From Sulfurospirillaceae bacterium (GTDB taxonomy: Bacteria; Campylobacterota; Campylobacteria; Campylobacterales; Sulfurospirillaceae), in contig JAQUGO010000002.1 in NCBI GenBank assembly GCA_028684065.1, forward strand, positions 1 to 64,000: a stretch of DNA of 64,000 nucleotides, read 5' to 3'. Shown here piece by piece: positions 28,608 to 38,275 of the stretch. The position numbers and the translations under genes are program-made. Positions within the stretch are counted from its first letter, which is position 1. Each line of letters begins with the position of its first letter. The notes below the pieces were generated by a model, which was given only the letters and a program-made list of their open reading frames with translations, had not been told where the DNA came from and did not search any database.

Positions 28608-28913
28608 ATGGGAATTTTACAATGGGTTATTGTTGGTGCATTAGCTTATGTTATCTACTATCTAATTAACAAATATGAAAAAAGAGTAGAAGAATTAACA
28701 CGCTTAATAGAACTTAACCGTGAAGAAATCAAAAGCAATCGAGAAAAAATAGCCAAGAATGCTGAAGCTGTTGCAGTACATCATGAAAAAATTACTAAAC
28801 ACGAAGAAGTAGTGGCTGTACATCATGAAAAAATTACAGCAAATGCAGAAGGCATTTCTCACAACAAAAAAAGACTTGAACTTAATCAAGAAATCATCGA
28901 AAAACTAAAATAA
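28608..28913 (+). CDS. Small membrane-anchored coiled-coil protein
   Basis: Single N-terminal TM helix (GILQWVIVGALAYVIYYL) followed by about 75 residues of charged coiled coil. A 14-residue (two-heptad) unit of the type AVHHEKIT is repeated, matched by two exact copies of a 20-nt DNA repeat at 28776 and 28818. The start at 28608 has AAAGGATTATACA; the track start at 28575 (adds 11 aa) also has a possible site, so the N-terminus is uncertain. Function unknown. Confidence 0.7.
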   Translation: MGILQWVIVGALAYVIYYLINKYEKRVEELTRLIELNREEIKSNREKIAKNAEAVAVHHEKITKHEEVVAVHHEKITANAEGISHNKKRLELNQEIIEKLK

Positions 28914-28932
28914 TTTTTATCAAATAAGCTTT

Positions 28933-28966
28933 AGAAGGAGGAGCAAGATGCTCATCCTTCTTTTTT
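28933..28966 (+). terminator. Terminator between the coiled-coil gene and putA
   Basis: AGAAGGAGGAGCA / TGCTCATCCTTCT stem (one mismatch), 3-nt loop, then TTTTTT. It can serve the plus-strand gene and possibly the converging putA. Confidence 0.85.
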
Positions 28967-28975
28967 GTGGTTTGT

Positions 28976-31900
28976 TTACTGCTTATTAGACCATGTTCTC
29001 CCACCAATATTTCCATAACGATGATAGCTATGTGATATACTTTGTTCTAAACAATAATGTAACAACTCAATGCGACCTTCCATCATAGGCTTTGTTCGTA
29101 CAATAAACTTTGCCATTTTTGCTGCTTCTGTATAGACCAAATCTGAAATCAAGTCTACTCCACTGTAAAATAGTTTATCTACGTCGGCAAAACACTTAAC
29201 AAAATCTTTCTCACTTTCTCTCGCTATACTATCTTTTGGTCCAAAGAGAACTTCTTTATTTTCATATAAGAAAGAGACTACTCCATTTTCAATAGGCATA
29301 TCAATGCTTATATGTAAAGCTACTTTGCAAATTTTTGCTGCTACAATGCGACTCATAATATCAAATAAAGTATCTTTTGCCGTAATGCGTAAGGCAATTT
29401 TATGTAAAGGAAGATATTTAAAGATATTATCCTCACCTCTAACATTGGCATAATCTTTGGCTTGGCTAAACTCTTTTTCATAATTCTCAACATAACTGGC
29501 TGTAGCAAGTTGTAATTTGGAAATATCCTCTTTAAAACTTGTATGAGCTCCTTTTTGAGAGGCATTCATCCATTTCTCAACAAGATTTAACATAGGATGC
29601 TTAAGTGCGTTTACGACAACGGGTTCGGACACTTCTTCAAAATCCATAAATTGGGTAATATAATTGTGTACACCTGCTTTTCGGCCTGAACCAATAGCTG
29701 ATTTTCCCATACCTCCAAATGGCTGACGTAGAACGATTGCACCTGTTGTTCCACGGTTAATATAAAGATTCCCTGCCTTAATATGCTCTCTCCAATAATT
29801 GACTTCTCGCTCATCTAATGATTCGATACCTGAAGTTAACCCATAACCGGTTGCATTAACAATGTTAATGGCATGCTTTAAATCTTTAGCACACATAACA
29901 GATAATACTGGTCCAAAAAGTTCATTCATGTGACAGAAACTTCCCTCTTTGACACCCCATTTAATAGCAGGTCTTAACATATATTCATTATCGCTTGCGT
30001 ACTCTGGCTTAAGGGCCCAACTCTCTCCATTTTCTAAATTCTCGATGGCATGTTTAAGAGCACCGTCCACTTTATTGGCTAGTGTTCCAATACGATTTTT
30101 AAAGTCCCACACAGAACCTACATGAGTACTTTTTGCCGTATCTATAAGTCCTGCTTTGAAACTTGGATCATTGAAAACCTCTTCTTCTAAAACCAATAAA
30201 GAGGTTGCTGAACATTTTTGGCCACTATTTGAAAAAGCGGAATGTGCTACATTTTTAATGGCTTGCTCACGATCAGCCATAGCAGTGACAATCGTAGCAT
30301 CTTTACCACCTGTTTCAGCACTTAACATAAGATTAGGTCTGCTCTCTAACATCTTATAGGCGGTCTCTTCACCACCTGTTAAAATGACAAAATCTACTTT
30401 TGGATTTTTAATCAAATACTCTCCTGCTAAAGCACCAGGGCAGGGAACATACTGTAACGTATTTTTACTAATACCTGCATCCCAAAAACATTTGCATAAT
30501 TCGTAGGCACATAAAGCTGCGGCACTTGCTGGTTTCATAATGACACAGTTACCAGCGGCCAAGGCTGCTGTTAATCCACCTACGGGAATAGCAATAGGGA
30601 AATTCCACGGAGGTGTTACAACGCCAACACCCTTACCTTTAAATTTTAAATTGGTGTATTTTTCAAAATAACGCGCACTGTAACCGTAAAACTCTAAAAA
30701 GTCGATAGCCTCACTCACTTCTACATCCGTTTCTGTGAAAACTTTACCCACTTCTGCCGCTGCAACCCCGATAAGGTCACCTCTTTTTTTACGTACTTCA
30801 ATTGCCACATTACCTAAGATTTTTTGACGCGCTTCATGGCTGAGACTTCTCCATCCATCTTTATCTGCATGGGCTACTTCAACGGCGCGTGTTAAATCTT
30901 CAGCTGTTGCAAGAGAAAATGAACCACAAATAACACCCTCTTTTAATTGTGATTTATCAATGACTACTTTACTTTCTCGCTCAGTAATCTCTTCTCCACC
31001 CACTACAATAGGCGCAACACTCAGTGCATCACCTGCTTTTTTCATCCACTTTGTTCGAATCTGTTTAACCCACTCTTTATTAGGAGGTAAAATAAAGTCT
31101 GTATCCGCTTCACCGTGATACTCACCTGTATAATAGCTACCACCTTTATAATCATCCCATACCTCTTCAAGACGATTTTGCTGTCGTTTGGCTCCAATAA
31201 ATATATTTTTGGTGTTTTCAAAAGATTTTAAAAATTTCTCTTTTTGCTCTTCCCATGCAGGTGTTCCAACTTTCATACCAAAGGAATAACGAATAAAGTT
31301 TTCAATCCCTGTATTTTCATCTAAACGGCGTACCAAATAGGCAATAGCGTTGGTAAATTGCTCTTTTTTAGCGGTTGGAGCATATAAAATAATTTCACCA
31401 CTAATCTCTTTAATTGCTAAACGTGCACTTTCGCTCATACCCTCTAGCATTTCCATCGTAAAATATTCGCTAGTACCATATTCTTTGGCTAATTCAAAAC
31501 CATAAGCATGTTCAAAAAGATTGTGTGACGCAAAACCTATATTGACATACGGTGCATTTTCAGGACGTAAAGCAAATTCACCCATCACTTTATAGTTACT
31601 ATCGGTATCAATTTTACGTGTATGTGTAACTAGTTCCCAATGGCGAAGAGCTGATTCAGTCTCTTCCATCTCCATATTAGCACCCTTAACTAAGCGCATT
31701 TTAACAGGCACGCCACCATTTTCTACACGTTCTTTCGCCCACGCAATCAATTTTTGTTGCCATAAATGAGAATCTGGCAAATAGGCTTGTAAAACAATCC
31801 CTGCGCGAAAATCTTGAAATTCTGGCTTGTCAAGTGTTTTAGTAAATGCATTAACCGTTAAAGAAAGGTCACGGTACTCTTCCATATCAAGATTGATAAA

Positions 31901-32578
31901 TTTATTTTCTTGCTCACCTTTGGCATTCGTAAAACTGTATTTTTTGGCTTGTGCATAGATACGGCTCAATCGTGCCACTAACTCTTCAATAGTATCTTCG
32001 TATGCAAGGGCATTGATTTGCGAAAAAATAGTCGAAATTTTTATCGAAATATAATCCACATTAGGATTTTCTAATACTTTAAGATATTTTTCTATTCGTT
32101 CTTCTGCTTCATCTTCTCCCAAAACAACTTCACCAATCAAGTTTAGGTTAATACGTGTCCCTTCTTTATGACGTTTAATCAAATGGGCATTAAGCAGTTC
32201 ATCTTCACCTTTAAGAACAACTGTTTGGGTGTCATCGCGTACACTTTTGATAAAAAGAGGTACTGATATTTGAGGTAAATAAATTCCTGCATTGAGAAAT
32301 AAAAAAACCAAAAAACGTTCAGATGTTGTAAAAAACGATGCCATTTCGTATTTTGCAAAAAGATACTCAATTTGATTGGCAACACGCGTAGGATTTTTAC
32401 TACGAAAGCTTTGATCCATGAGTTCAATTAAAAACACTTTATCTTCTGGATTACTTAACATCTTATTCATTTTAATATGAAATTTTCTATCGAAATCACT
32501 CACTAACTCTGTAGCTCTGGTTTGCCATTTTTCAGCGAGTAGAACAGCTCGTTTGATGACCTCTGGATTATGTGACAC
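28976..32578 (-). CDS. putA: Bifunctional proline dehydrogenase / glutamate-semialdehyde dehydrogenase
   Basis: 1200 aa enzyme that oxidises proline to glutamate in two steps, feeding electrons to quinone and NAD. The FAD-dependent proline dehydrogenase domain occupies about 30-450 and the aldehyde dehydrogenase about 520-1000, with the Cys motif GQKCSATS and Glu motif LSAETGGKD. The start is GTG after a strong AAAGGAG. It has no N-terminal RHH DNA-binding domain, unlike E. coli PutA, so regulation must be by another protein; a stand-alone RHH gene with a matching operator lies 6 kb away. The C-terminal 200 aa are less conserved. Confidence 0.93.
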   Translation of the reverse strand: MSHNPEVIKRAVLLAEKWQTRATELVSDFDRKFHIKMNKMLSNPEDKVFLIELMDQSFRSKNPTRVANQIEYLFAKYEMASFFTTSERFLVFLFLNAGIYLPQISVPLFIKSVRDDTQTVVLKGEDELLNAHLIKRHKEGTRINLNLIGEVVLGEDEAEERIEKYLKVLENPNVDYISIKISTIFSQINALAYEDTIEELVARLSRIYAQAKKYSFTNAKGEQENKFINLDMEEYRDLSLTVNAFTKTLDKPEFQDFRAGIVLQAYLPDSHLWQQKLIAWAKERVENGGVPVKMRLVKGANMEMEETESALRHWELVTHTRKIDTDSNYKVMGEFALRPENAPYVNIGFASHNLFEHAYGFELAKEYGTSEYFTMEMLEGMSESARLAIKEISGEIILYAPTAKKEQFTNAIAYLVRRLDENTGIENFIRYSFGMKVGTPAWEEQKEKFLKSFENTKNIFIGAKRQQNRLEEVWDDYKGGSYYTGEYHGEADTDFILPPNKEWVKQIRTKWMKKAGDALSVAPIVVGGEEITERESKVVIDKSQLKEGVICGSFSLATAEDLTRAVEVAHADKDGWRSLSHEARQKILGNVAIEVRKKRGDLIGVAAAEVGKVFTETDVEVSEAIDFLEFYGYSARYFEKYTNLKFKGKGVGVVTPPWNFPIAIPVGGLTAALAAGNCVIMKPASAAALCAYELCKCFWDAGISKNTLQYVPCPGALAGEYLIKNPKVDFVILTGGEETAYKMLESRPNLMLSAETGGKDATIVTAMADREQAIKNVAHSAFSNSGQKCSATSLLVLEEEVFNDPSFKAGLIDTAKSTHVGSVWDFKNRIGTLANKVDGALKHAIENLENGESWALKPEYASDNEYMLRPAIKWGVKEGSFCHMNELFGPVLSVMCAKDLKHAINIVNATGYGLTSGIESLDEREVNYWREHIKAGNLYINRGTTGAIVLRQPFGGMGKSAIGSGRKAGVHNYITQFMDFEEVSEPVVVNALKHPMLNLVEKWMNASQKGAHTSFKEDISKLQLATASYVENYEKEFSQAKDYANVRGEDNIFKYLPLHKIALRITAKDTLFDIMSRIVAAKICKVALHISIDMPIENGVVSFLYENKEVLFGPKDSIARESEKDFVKCFADVDKLFYSGVDLISDLVYTEAAKMAKFIVRTKPMMEGRIELLHYCLEQSISHSYHRYGNIGGRTWSNKQ

Positions 32579-32622
32579 GTTTTCTCCTTTTGAGATTTTA
32601 TAGTTTTAGTTTCATTTTTATT

Positions 32623-32880
32623 TTAATACGCAAAATGAGCCAAGCTCATTTCACTACGTTGCACTGGGCGCTAAAGCTTTTCTCTTCCGAGAAAGAACTT
32701 AATTCTTTAATACGCAAAATGAGCCAAGCTCATTTCACTACGTTCGCACTGGGCGCTAAAGCTTTTCTCTTACGAGAAAGAACTTAATTTTTTAATTCAC
32801 ATTAATTCACAAAATGAGCCAAGCTCATTTCACTACGTTCGCACTGGGCGCTAAAGCTTTTCTTTTATAAGGAAAGCTCA
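32623..32880. repeat. Three tandem copies of an ~80-95 bp intergenic repeat
   Basis: Units begin near 32623, 32707 and about 32804. Each contains AAAATGAGCCAAGCTCATTT (a TGAGC-CAA-GCTCA hairpin), CACTGGGCGCTAAAGCTTTT and, in the first two, an imperfect TTCTC/GAGAA hairpin. They fill most of the 397-bp gap between putA and livF and would lie in the putA leader or promoter. The short ORF reading through them (32572-32787) is a by-product. They look like a REP-type element. Confidence 0.85.
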
Positions 32881-32883
32881 AAT

Positions 32884-32905
32884 AAGTATTACTAAAAGTA
32901 GTACC
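32884..32905. promoter_or_regulatory. Palindromic operator upstream of putA, matching the RHH-gene operator
   Basis: Arms AAGTATTACT and AGTAGTACC around AAA. The same two arms in reverse orientation occur at 38517-38538 in front of the RHH regulator gene, differing only in the 3-nt centre as read on one strand. It lies 306 bp before the putA start codon and downstream of the liv terminator, so putA is the plausible target. Confidence 0.65.
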
Positions 32906-32931
32906 TTTTTTAAAATATGAAAATTAGGCAA

Positions 32932-32959
32932 AAAAAACCGCCTGCAATTTGCAGACGGC
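32932..32959 (-). terminator. liv operon terminator
   Basis: On the minus strand a GC-rich stem CCGTCTGCAA / GCAGGCGG (imperfect) is followed by TTTTTTTT, just after livF. Confidence 0.85.
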
Positions 32960-32975
32960 CTTACATCATATATAC

Positions 32976-33698
32976 CTACTTTTTCTTACCCAAATAAGCC
33001 TCTTGAATCACTTCAGAATTGAGTAATTCGTCACTACTTCCTTCATGGCTAATTTTTCCTAATTCCAACACATAACCTCTATTGGCTAAGCGAAGGGCTG
33101 CTTTAGCATTTTGCTCGACCAATAAAACAGTAACGCCTGTATTGGCGATTTGTCTAATCGCTTTAAAAATAACTTTTACCAAAACAGGGGCCAAACCAAG
33201 ACTTGGTTCATCTAAAATCAATAGCTTTGGTTTACTCATAATTGCTCGACCAATGGCCAACATCTGTTGTTCACCTCCACTAAGCGTTCCCGCTAATTGT
33301 CCGTGACGCTCTTTAAGGCGTGGTAATATTTCATAAATCCATTCTAAGGTTTTAACATCATGCTTTTTAAGGCTATATGCACCCATCATCAAGTTTTCGG
33401 CCACACTTAGCGTTCCAAAAACACGACGACCCTCAGGCGAATGACTCATACCAAGACTTACAATATCGTGTGCTGGTGTTTGAGTGATGTCTTTACCATC
33501 AAACATAATGCTTCCCGATATAGGTTTGAGTAATCCACTAATCGTTCGAAGTGTCGTTGTTTTTCCGGCCCCATTAGCACCCAAAATTGTCACTACTTCG
33601 CCCTTGTTGACATATAAATCAATGCCTTTAATCGCAGCGATGGCACCATAGCTTACATGTAGGTCTCTGACTTCTAATAATTTTTCAGTATTACTCAT
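32976..33698 (-). CDS. livF: Branched-chain/hydrophobic amino-acid ABC transporter ATPase
   Basis: 240 aa second ATPase of the HAAT transporter. Walker A GANGAGKTT, signature LSGGEQQ, Walker B LLILDEPSLGL and the H-loop region (VLLVEQN) are intact. The track start at 33788 is too early. The Met at 33698 (MSNTEKLLEV) overlaps the livG stop in ATGAGTAA. Confidence 0.92.
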   Translation of the reverse strand: MSNTEKLLEVRDLHVSYGAIAAIKGIDLYVNKGEVVTILGANGAGKTTTLRTISGLLKPISGSIMFDGKDITQTPAHDIVSLGMSHSPEGRRVFGTLSVAENLMMGAYSLKKHDVKTLEWIYEILPRLKERHGQLAGTLSGGEQQMLAIGRAIMSKPKLLILDEPSLGLAPVLVKVIFKAIRQIANTGVTVLLVEQNAKAALRLANRGYVLELGKISHEGSSDELLNSEVIQEAYLGKKK

Positions 33699-34473
33699 GT
33701 TCATCTTCCTCATCACTACCAATGTACGCTTCCACGACGACAGGGTCATCCTGCACAAAAGCAGGTAAACCAGCACTGATTCTGGCACCGAAATTGATAA
33801 CGGTAATATACTCAGTCAAACTCATAACCATTTCCATGTCATGTTCAATCATCATAATGGTTACACCCATTGCTTGTATTTTGAGAATAGTTTGTGTTAA
33901 TTCTAAGGTTTCATTTTCATTCAAGCCTGCGGCGGGTTCATCTAAGATGAGAAGTTCTGGTTCAGCGGCCAATGCTCGCGCCATCTCAATGCGACGCTGA
34001 ATACCATAAGAAAGATCACCCGCTGGAATCGTTGCATATTCGGAGAGATTAAAAAAGTCCATCAATTCGCCGACTTTCTCCCAGTTTTCTTTTTCATCTT
34101 TATAGTAAGCTGGTGTATGAATGATACCGTTGTACCATTTTTGTTTGGATTTGATATGTCGACCTGACATAATGTTCTCAGCCACACTCATCTCAGCAAA
34201 TAAACGAATCGTTTGAAACGTTCGCAAAATTCCAAGTTCAGCAATTTTAAAAGGAGTCGTTCCTTTAATTTCTTTGCCTTTCCAAAGAATTTGACCTTCT
34301 TCAGGTGTGTAAATTCCTGTGATACAGTTAAACAAGGTTGTCTTACCAGCACCATTAGGTCCAATAATGCCATATATTTGACCTTTTTTGACTTTCATGG
34401 AGAGATCATTGATTGCAACAAGGCCGTGAAAATATTTGCTGACGTGCTTAATTTCTAAGATGTACTCACTCAT
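33691..34473 (-). CDS. livG: Branched-chain/hydrophobic amino-acid ABC transporter ATPase
   Basis: 260 aa first ATPase. Walker A GPNGAGKTT, signature LSYGIQRRIEMARAL (LSYG variant common in LivG), Walker B LLILDEPAAGLN. It overlaps livM by 4 bp and livF by 8 bp. Confidence 0.92.
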   Translation of the reverse strand: MSEYILEIKHVSKYFHGLVAINDLSMKVKKGQIYGIIGPNGAGKTTLFNCITGIYTPEEGQILWKGKEIKGTTPFKIAELGILRTFQTIRLFAEMSVAENIMSGRHIKSKQKWYNGIIHTPAYYKDEKENWEKVGELMDFFNLSEYATIPAGDLSYGIQRRIEMARALAAEPELLILDEPAAGLNENETLELTQTILKIQAMGVTIMMIEHDMEMVMSLTEYITVINFGARISAGLPAFVQDDPVVVEAYIGSDEEDEHE

Positions 34474-35420
34474 TTGACATCCTTTTTCAAGAAACTTGGG
34501 ATATTCCCAAATTTAACCGGCCAAATACCGCGAGGGCGTAAAATCATCGTTAAGATCATTGCTAAACCAAAGACTAAATAACGCGCTGTTGCAAACTCTC
34601 TAAAGACCTCAGGAAGAACAAACATAATGAACGTTCCTATTAAAACACCTGGCAAGGAGGCTGAACCACCCACTAAAACAATTGTAAAGAACATAATGGA
34701 TTGGGTCACGTTAAAGGCTTCGGGGCTTACCGCTGAATATTGAACAGAGAACATACTCCCTGCCGCCCCTGCGATACCTGCACCCAAAATAAATGCATAG
34801 AGTTTATAATAACGAATACTAATGCCCATACTTTGCGCGGCAATTTCATCTTTGTTGATATAAAACATCGCCCGACCAAATTTACTTTTATCGAGATTGC
34901 GCATAATAAAGAGTGTAATACCCAAAAGGATAAATGCCATATAATACATGTACGTCTGTGAGGCAAATTGAATACCAAAAAGTCTCACAATATCAATGCC
35001 AAAAATCCCATTTGGTCCACCGGTAAGGCCAAAGACATCATTTTCTAATATTTGAATAAAGATAATATTAAATCCAATCGTGGCCACCAAAAGATAATCA
35101 CCTTTTAGATGGATAATGGGTCCTGCCAATAAAAAAGCACAGACCATAGGAATCAATACAGAAGGTGCCCATGTAGCCAAAATTGGCCAACCAAACTGGA
35201 CATTTAAAATCGCTGTCGTATAAGCACCCAATCCAAAGAACAAAGCGTGTCCCATGTGAAAAACACCCGCACGTCCTAAGATAATATCTTGGGAAAAGGC
35301 CACAACGGAGAACACTAAAAATGTTGTACCAACTGCTAACCAAGCTGAATCTACAAACATAGGAAAAAATCCCATAAAAATCAGTAGCACTAAGGCTATC
35401 ATACTTGTTTTAGTCATCAT
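34470..35420 (-). CDS. livM: Branched-chain amino-acid ABC transporter permease
   Basis: 316 aa inner-membrane permease with about eight to nine hydrophobic segments and the family region GRAGVFHMGHALFFGLGAY. The start ATG-ATG at 35420 overlaps the livH stop. Confidence 0.92.
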   Translation of the reverse strand: MMTKTSMIALVLLIFMGFFPMFVDSAWLAVGTTFLVFSVVAFSQDIILGRAGVFHMGHALFFGLGAYTTAILNVQFGWPILATWAPSVLIPMVCAFLLAGPIIHLKGDYLLVATIGFNIIFIQILENDVFGLTGGPNGIFGIDIVRLFGIQFASQTYMYYMAFILLGITLFIMRNLDKSKFGRAMFYINKDEIAAQSMGISIRYYKLYAFILGAGIAGAAGSMFSVQYSAVSPEAFNVTQSIMFFTIVLVGGSASLPGVLIGTFIMFVLPEVFREFATARYLVFGLAMILTMILRPRGIWPVKFGNIPSFLKKDVK

Positions 35421-36319
35421 ACTTTCTCCGCTACTGTTTCACCGAGTATTCCCGTTGGTCTGAAAACTAAAATGACTATCAAAAGAATAAACGTAAATGT
35501 TTCTGCCCATTGAGACGAAATGTAACCTGTAATCATGGCGTTAAAAAGACCTAAGAGAAGCCCACCAAGCATTGCGCCTGGAATATTTCCGATACCACCC
35601 ATAATGGCTGCAACAAAAGCATTAAGGCCATACATCCATCCCATATCAAATGTTATACCTCGATAATATGCACCAATGAACAATCCCGCTACGGCACCAA
35701 GAGCTGAACCAATAATAAAGATAACCATAATGATACGATTGACATTGATACCCATCAATTTTGCGGCATCTTGATCAATGGCTACGGCGCGTATCGCTGT
35801 TCCCATTTTTGTACGATTGATAAAGAAAAAGAGAGTTACCATCAGCATGGCAGAAATACCTAAAATCATGACCTGTGTAAACGTAACGACAATGCCCCCT
35901 ATTTCCCAAATCGTGGAGGGGAATATTTCGGAAGGAAATATTTTCATATTAGGTCCCCAAATAAGCATCACAGCATTTTGAATCACAAGCCCTGCTCCCA
36001 AAGCTGAAACGACTGCACTTAATCGCGGTGCCGTTCGTAAAGGCCTATATGCTAGACGTTCAAGAAGAACACCAACGACTGCAATAATCGCTGCAGTAAA
36101 CATAAAGACAGCAATGACAGCAACAAGGGAGGTAATTCCCTCTCCAAAAATCTGTGTATATACGGTTAGTCCTACAAAGGCCGATAAGGCTACTAAATCT
36201 CCATGGGCAAAGTTAATCAATCGCATAACCCCATAAACCATTGTGTAACCTAAAGCGACCAATGCATATAAGCTTCCTATTGTCAAACCGTTGACAATTT
36301 GTTGAAGAAAAATATCCAT
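35417..36319 (-). CDS. livH: Branched-chain amino-acid ABC transporter permease
   Basis: 300 aa permease with multiple TM helices and the family opening IVNGLTIGSLYALVALGYT and INFAHGDL motif. It pairs with LivM. About 90 bp separates it from livK, enough for differential expression of the binding protein. Confidence 0.92.
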   Translation of the reverse strand: MDIFLQQIVNGLTIGSLYALVALGYTMVYGVMRLINFAHGDLVALSAFVGLTVYTQIFGEGITSLVAVIAVFMFTAAIIAVVGVLLERLAYRPLRTAPRLSAVVSALGAGLVIQNAVMLIWGPNMKIFPSEIFPSTIWEIGGIVVTFTQVMILGISAMLMVTLFFFINRTKMGTAIRAVAIDQDAAKLMGINVNRIIMVIFIIGSALGAVAGLFIGAYYRGITFDMGWMYGLNAFVAAIMGGIGNIPGAMLGGLLLGLFNAMITGYISSQWAETFTFILLIVILVFRPTGILGETVAEKV

Positions 36320-36409
36320 GGGCTTTGTTTATCCTAACATTTGATATAGGCAGACAAAGAAAAACTCTTTGTCTGCTTTGTAACGTATCCGATAAGTTCG
36401 GAAATTTCT

Positions 36410-37537
36410 CTATTTATAAACGATTTTATAACTTTTGTCGGCTTGTACTTCATAAGTCATATAACCACCGCCTAATCTTTCGCCATCTTCTCTAAAAGTA
36501 ACTGGACCTGTAATTCCTGGGAAATCTTTGAGTTTATGCATGGCTGCTGCAATCACTTTGGTATCTTCTGATTTGGTTGTTTCCATACCATTAAGAACCG
36601 CACGTAGACCATCAATGTTCATAAGTGACCAGATAGATGCTGGCATCATGTTGTATTTTGCTTTATAATCTACTAAGAATTGCTTTGCAATGTCATACGG
36701 TAATATATCTGGAGTTGGTACATTGATAAGGAATGTTCCTTCGGCACTTCCGCCTGCAAGTTTCATAAAATCTGGATTATCATTTGAATCTCCACCAACG
36801 AAGTCTGCTTTAATGCCAAGTTGAATTTGTTGTGCACGAAGTAATCCACCATCTGTGTAGTATCCACTATAATAGATAACATCTGGATCCATTGATTTGA
36901 TTTTAGTCAAAGCCGCTGTAAAGTTTTGTGTACCTGATTTGATTTTACCTTCATAAATGATATTTCCATTTTTAGCTTTAAGCGCTTTTACGACTGAATC
37001 AGCGAGATCCGTTGAATAACTAGAATAATCAGAAAGAACAACGATTTTTTTGTATTTTTTCCCATCTACAAAATATTTCGCTGTATATTCAGCTTCTGCA
37101 CTATTAGGGAATGAATTTCTAAAGAATGTCCAATACTTGTGCGTAATCAAAGAATCACTTGTACCATCACTGGTTTGAAGAATACCTGCTCTAAAATAGG
37201 TTGTTTGAGCTGCTTCTGTTGCACCTGAAGTATAGGAACCAATAACCGCTTTAACACCTTCGTTTACCAATTTTTTTGCACAAATCGCAGCTTGTTGTGC
37301 TGTACCTTGGTCATCACAACTTACAACTTCGATTTTTTTACCTAAAATACCACCTTTAGCATTGAATTGATCAACGATAAGTCTAACACCGTTATCAATA
37401 CTTTGACCTTCACTAGCATACTGACCAGTAATAGGTGCTTGCACACCGATTTTAATTACATCAGCAGCAACGCTTGCTGAAACGAGGGCTGTACATACTG
37501 CAAGTGATGCAGCAAACTTTGGAAACATTTTTGTCAT
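36410..37537 (-). CDS. livK: Periplasmic branched-chain/hydrophobic amino-acid binding protein
   Basis: 375 aa type I periplasmic binding protein. A Sec signal ends near VSASVAA-DVI, and the mature chain starts IKIGVQAPITGQYA as in LivJ/LivK. RBS AAGGAGAACGA. Ligand is unknown. Flanking putA and the shared operator make proline or a related amino acid a reasonable guess; relatives in this family do transport proline (NatB of cyanobacteria). It heads the livKHMGF operon. Confidence 0.88.
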   Translation of the reverse strand: MTKMFPKFAASLAVCTALVSASVAADVIKIGVQAPITGQYASEGQSIDNGVRLIVDQFNAKGGILGKKIEVVSCDDQGTAQQAAICAKKLVNEGVKAVIGSYTSGATEAAQTTYFRAGILQTSDGTSDSLITHKYWTFFRNSFPNSAEAEYTAKYFVDGKKYKKIVVLSDYSSYSTDLADSVVKALKAKNGNIIYEGKIKSGTQNFTAALTKIKSMDPDVIYYSGYYTDGGLLRAQQIQLGIKADFVGGDSNDNPDFMKLAGGSAEGTFLINVPTPDILPYDIAKQFLVDYKAKYNMMPASIWSLMNIDGLRAVLNGMETTKSEDTKVIAAAMHKLKDFPGITGPVTFREDGERLGGGYMTYEVQADKSYKIVYK

Positions 37538-37565
37538 TCGTTCTCCTTAAGATTTTTTAAGCTCT

Positions 37566-37612
37566 ATTAAAACCCAATGAGAGAAGCCTTACATGTAAAG
37601 CTTCTCTCATTG
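37566..37612 (-). terminator. Terminator before livK with TTACATGTAA loop
   Basis: 13-bp arms CAATGAGAGAAGC / GCTTCTCTCATTG enclose CTTACATGTAAA. The minus strand continues GGGTTTTAAT. It ends the 222-aa gene, whose stop codon is in the arm, and separates it from livK. Confidence 0.85.
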
Positions 37613-38275
37613 AATTTCCACTTTTGGTTCAATGATATAGCATCCCGCCATCCATTCTCCTACATCTACTACTTTATGAATTGGCGTAGAAACAAAACGT
37701 GAAGAGAGTGAATCAAACCCCGCAACAACATTATCAAAACTAGCAATAATTTCAGGTAATCGTTTATCTAATTTTTTACGCGCTAAAGATGACAAATCAG
37801 CATAAAAGGCAAATACACCATAATCGAGTGTTGAATCTTCTCCCTTTTTACGATGAATCATTTTACAGAGTCGTTCAATTTCACTGGTGTATTCTGGTTT
37901 ACTATTACGAACACCATTTTTAATCGTTGCAATCACTCGCGAAATCGAATCATTATTGTTTTGGTGCACAAAACGCTCGTCAAGCGTAATGCTAAAAGTA
38001 CCTTGGGCAAGAGCATTTTTTTCCATAAATGTTTTAAAGGCTTTTCGGTCAGGTAGCGAACAACGTAATATATCCGCTACAGTAGCATCAATAAAAATTT
38101 CTGGTGCATTTTCCATAGCACTAAGAGCTTGTGCTACATGAATGCCGATAATTTTATGTGGACCACTGGAGAGAGAAAGACGATTGTTTGTCCAAAAAAG
38201 AAAATTTTGCTCCGCATTTTGGATGCCTTGCAAAAGCGCTTCAATAACATCTTTTTGGTGTGGGAAATTACTCAT
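37607..38275 (-). CDS. Conserved-type hypothetical protein, co-transcribed with an RHH regulator
   Basis: 222 aa, soluble, no signal peptide. The Met at 38275 (MSNFPHQKD) overlaps the stop of the RHH gene in ATGAGTAA; the track start 18 codons earlier lies within that gene. I do not recognise the fold. Visible blocks are a helical N-terminal part with FLFWTNNRLSLSSGPHK and a middle stretch with SITLDERFVHQNNND. Operon position suggests a partner, co-sensor or toxin-like protein for the RHH protein, but this is not shown by sequence. Confidence 0.7.
   Translation of the reverse strand: MSNFPHQKDVIEALLQGIQNAEQNFLFWTNNRLSLSSGPHKIIGIHVAQALSAMENAPEIFIDATVADILRCSLPDRKAFKTFMEKNALAQGTFSITLDERFVHQNNNDSISRVIATIKNGVRNSKPEYTSEIERLCKMIHRKKGEDSTLDYGVFAFYADLSSLARKKLDKRLPEIIASFDNVVAGFDSLSSRFVSTPIHKVVDVGEWMAGCYIIEPKVEIQ

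Noticed and set aside
32572-32787. 71-aa ORF with repeated MSQAHFTT peptide
   Set aside because: Produced by reading through the tandem DNA repeat; it overlaps the putA start region and has no RBS.
32623-32880. Possible CRISPR array
   Set aside because: Units are 84-95 bp with the spacers also repeated; only three copies, no short constant repeat with unique spacers, and no cas genes. DUF2779's Cas4-like part is not evidence enough.
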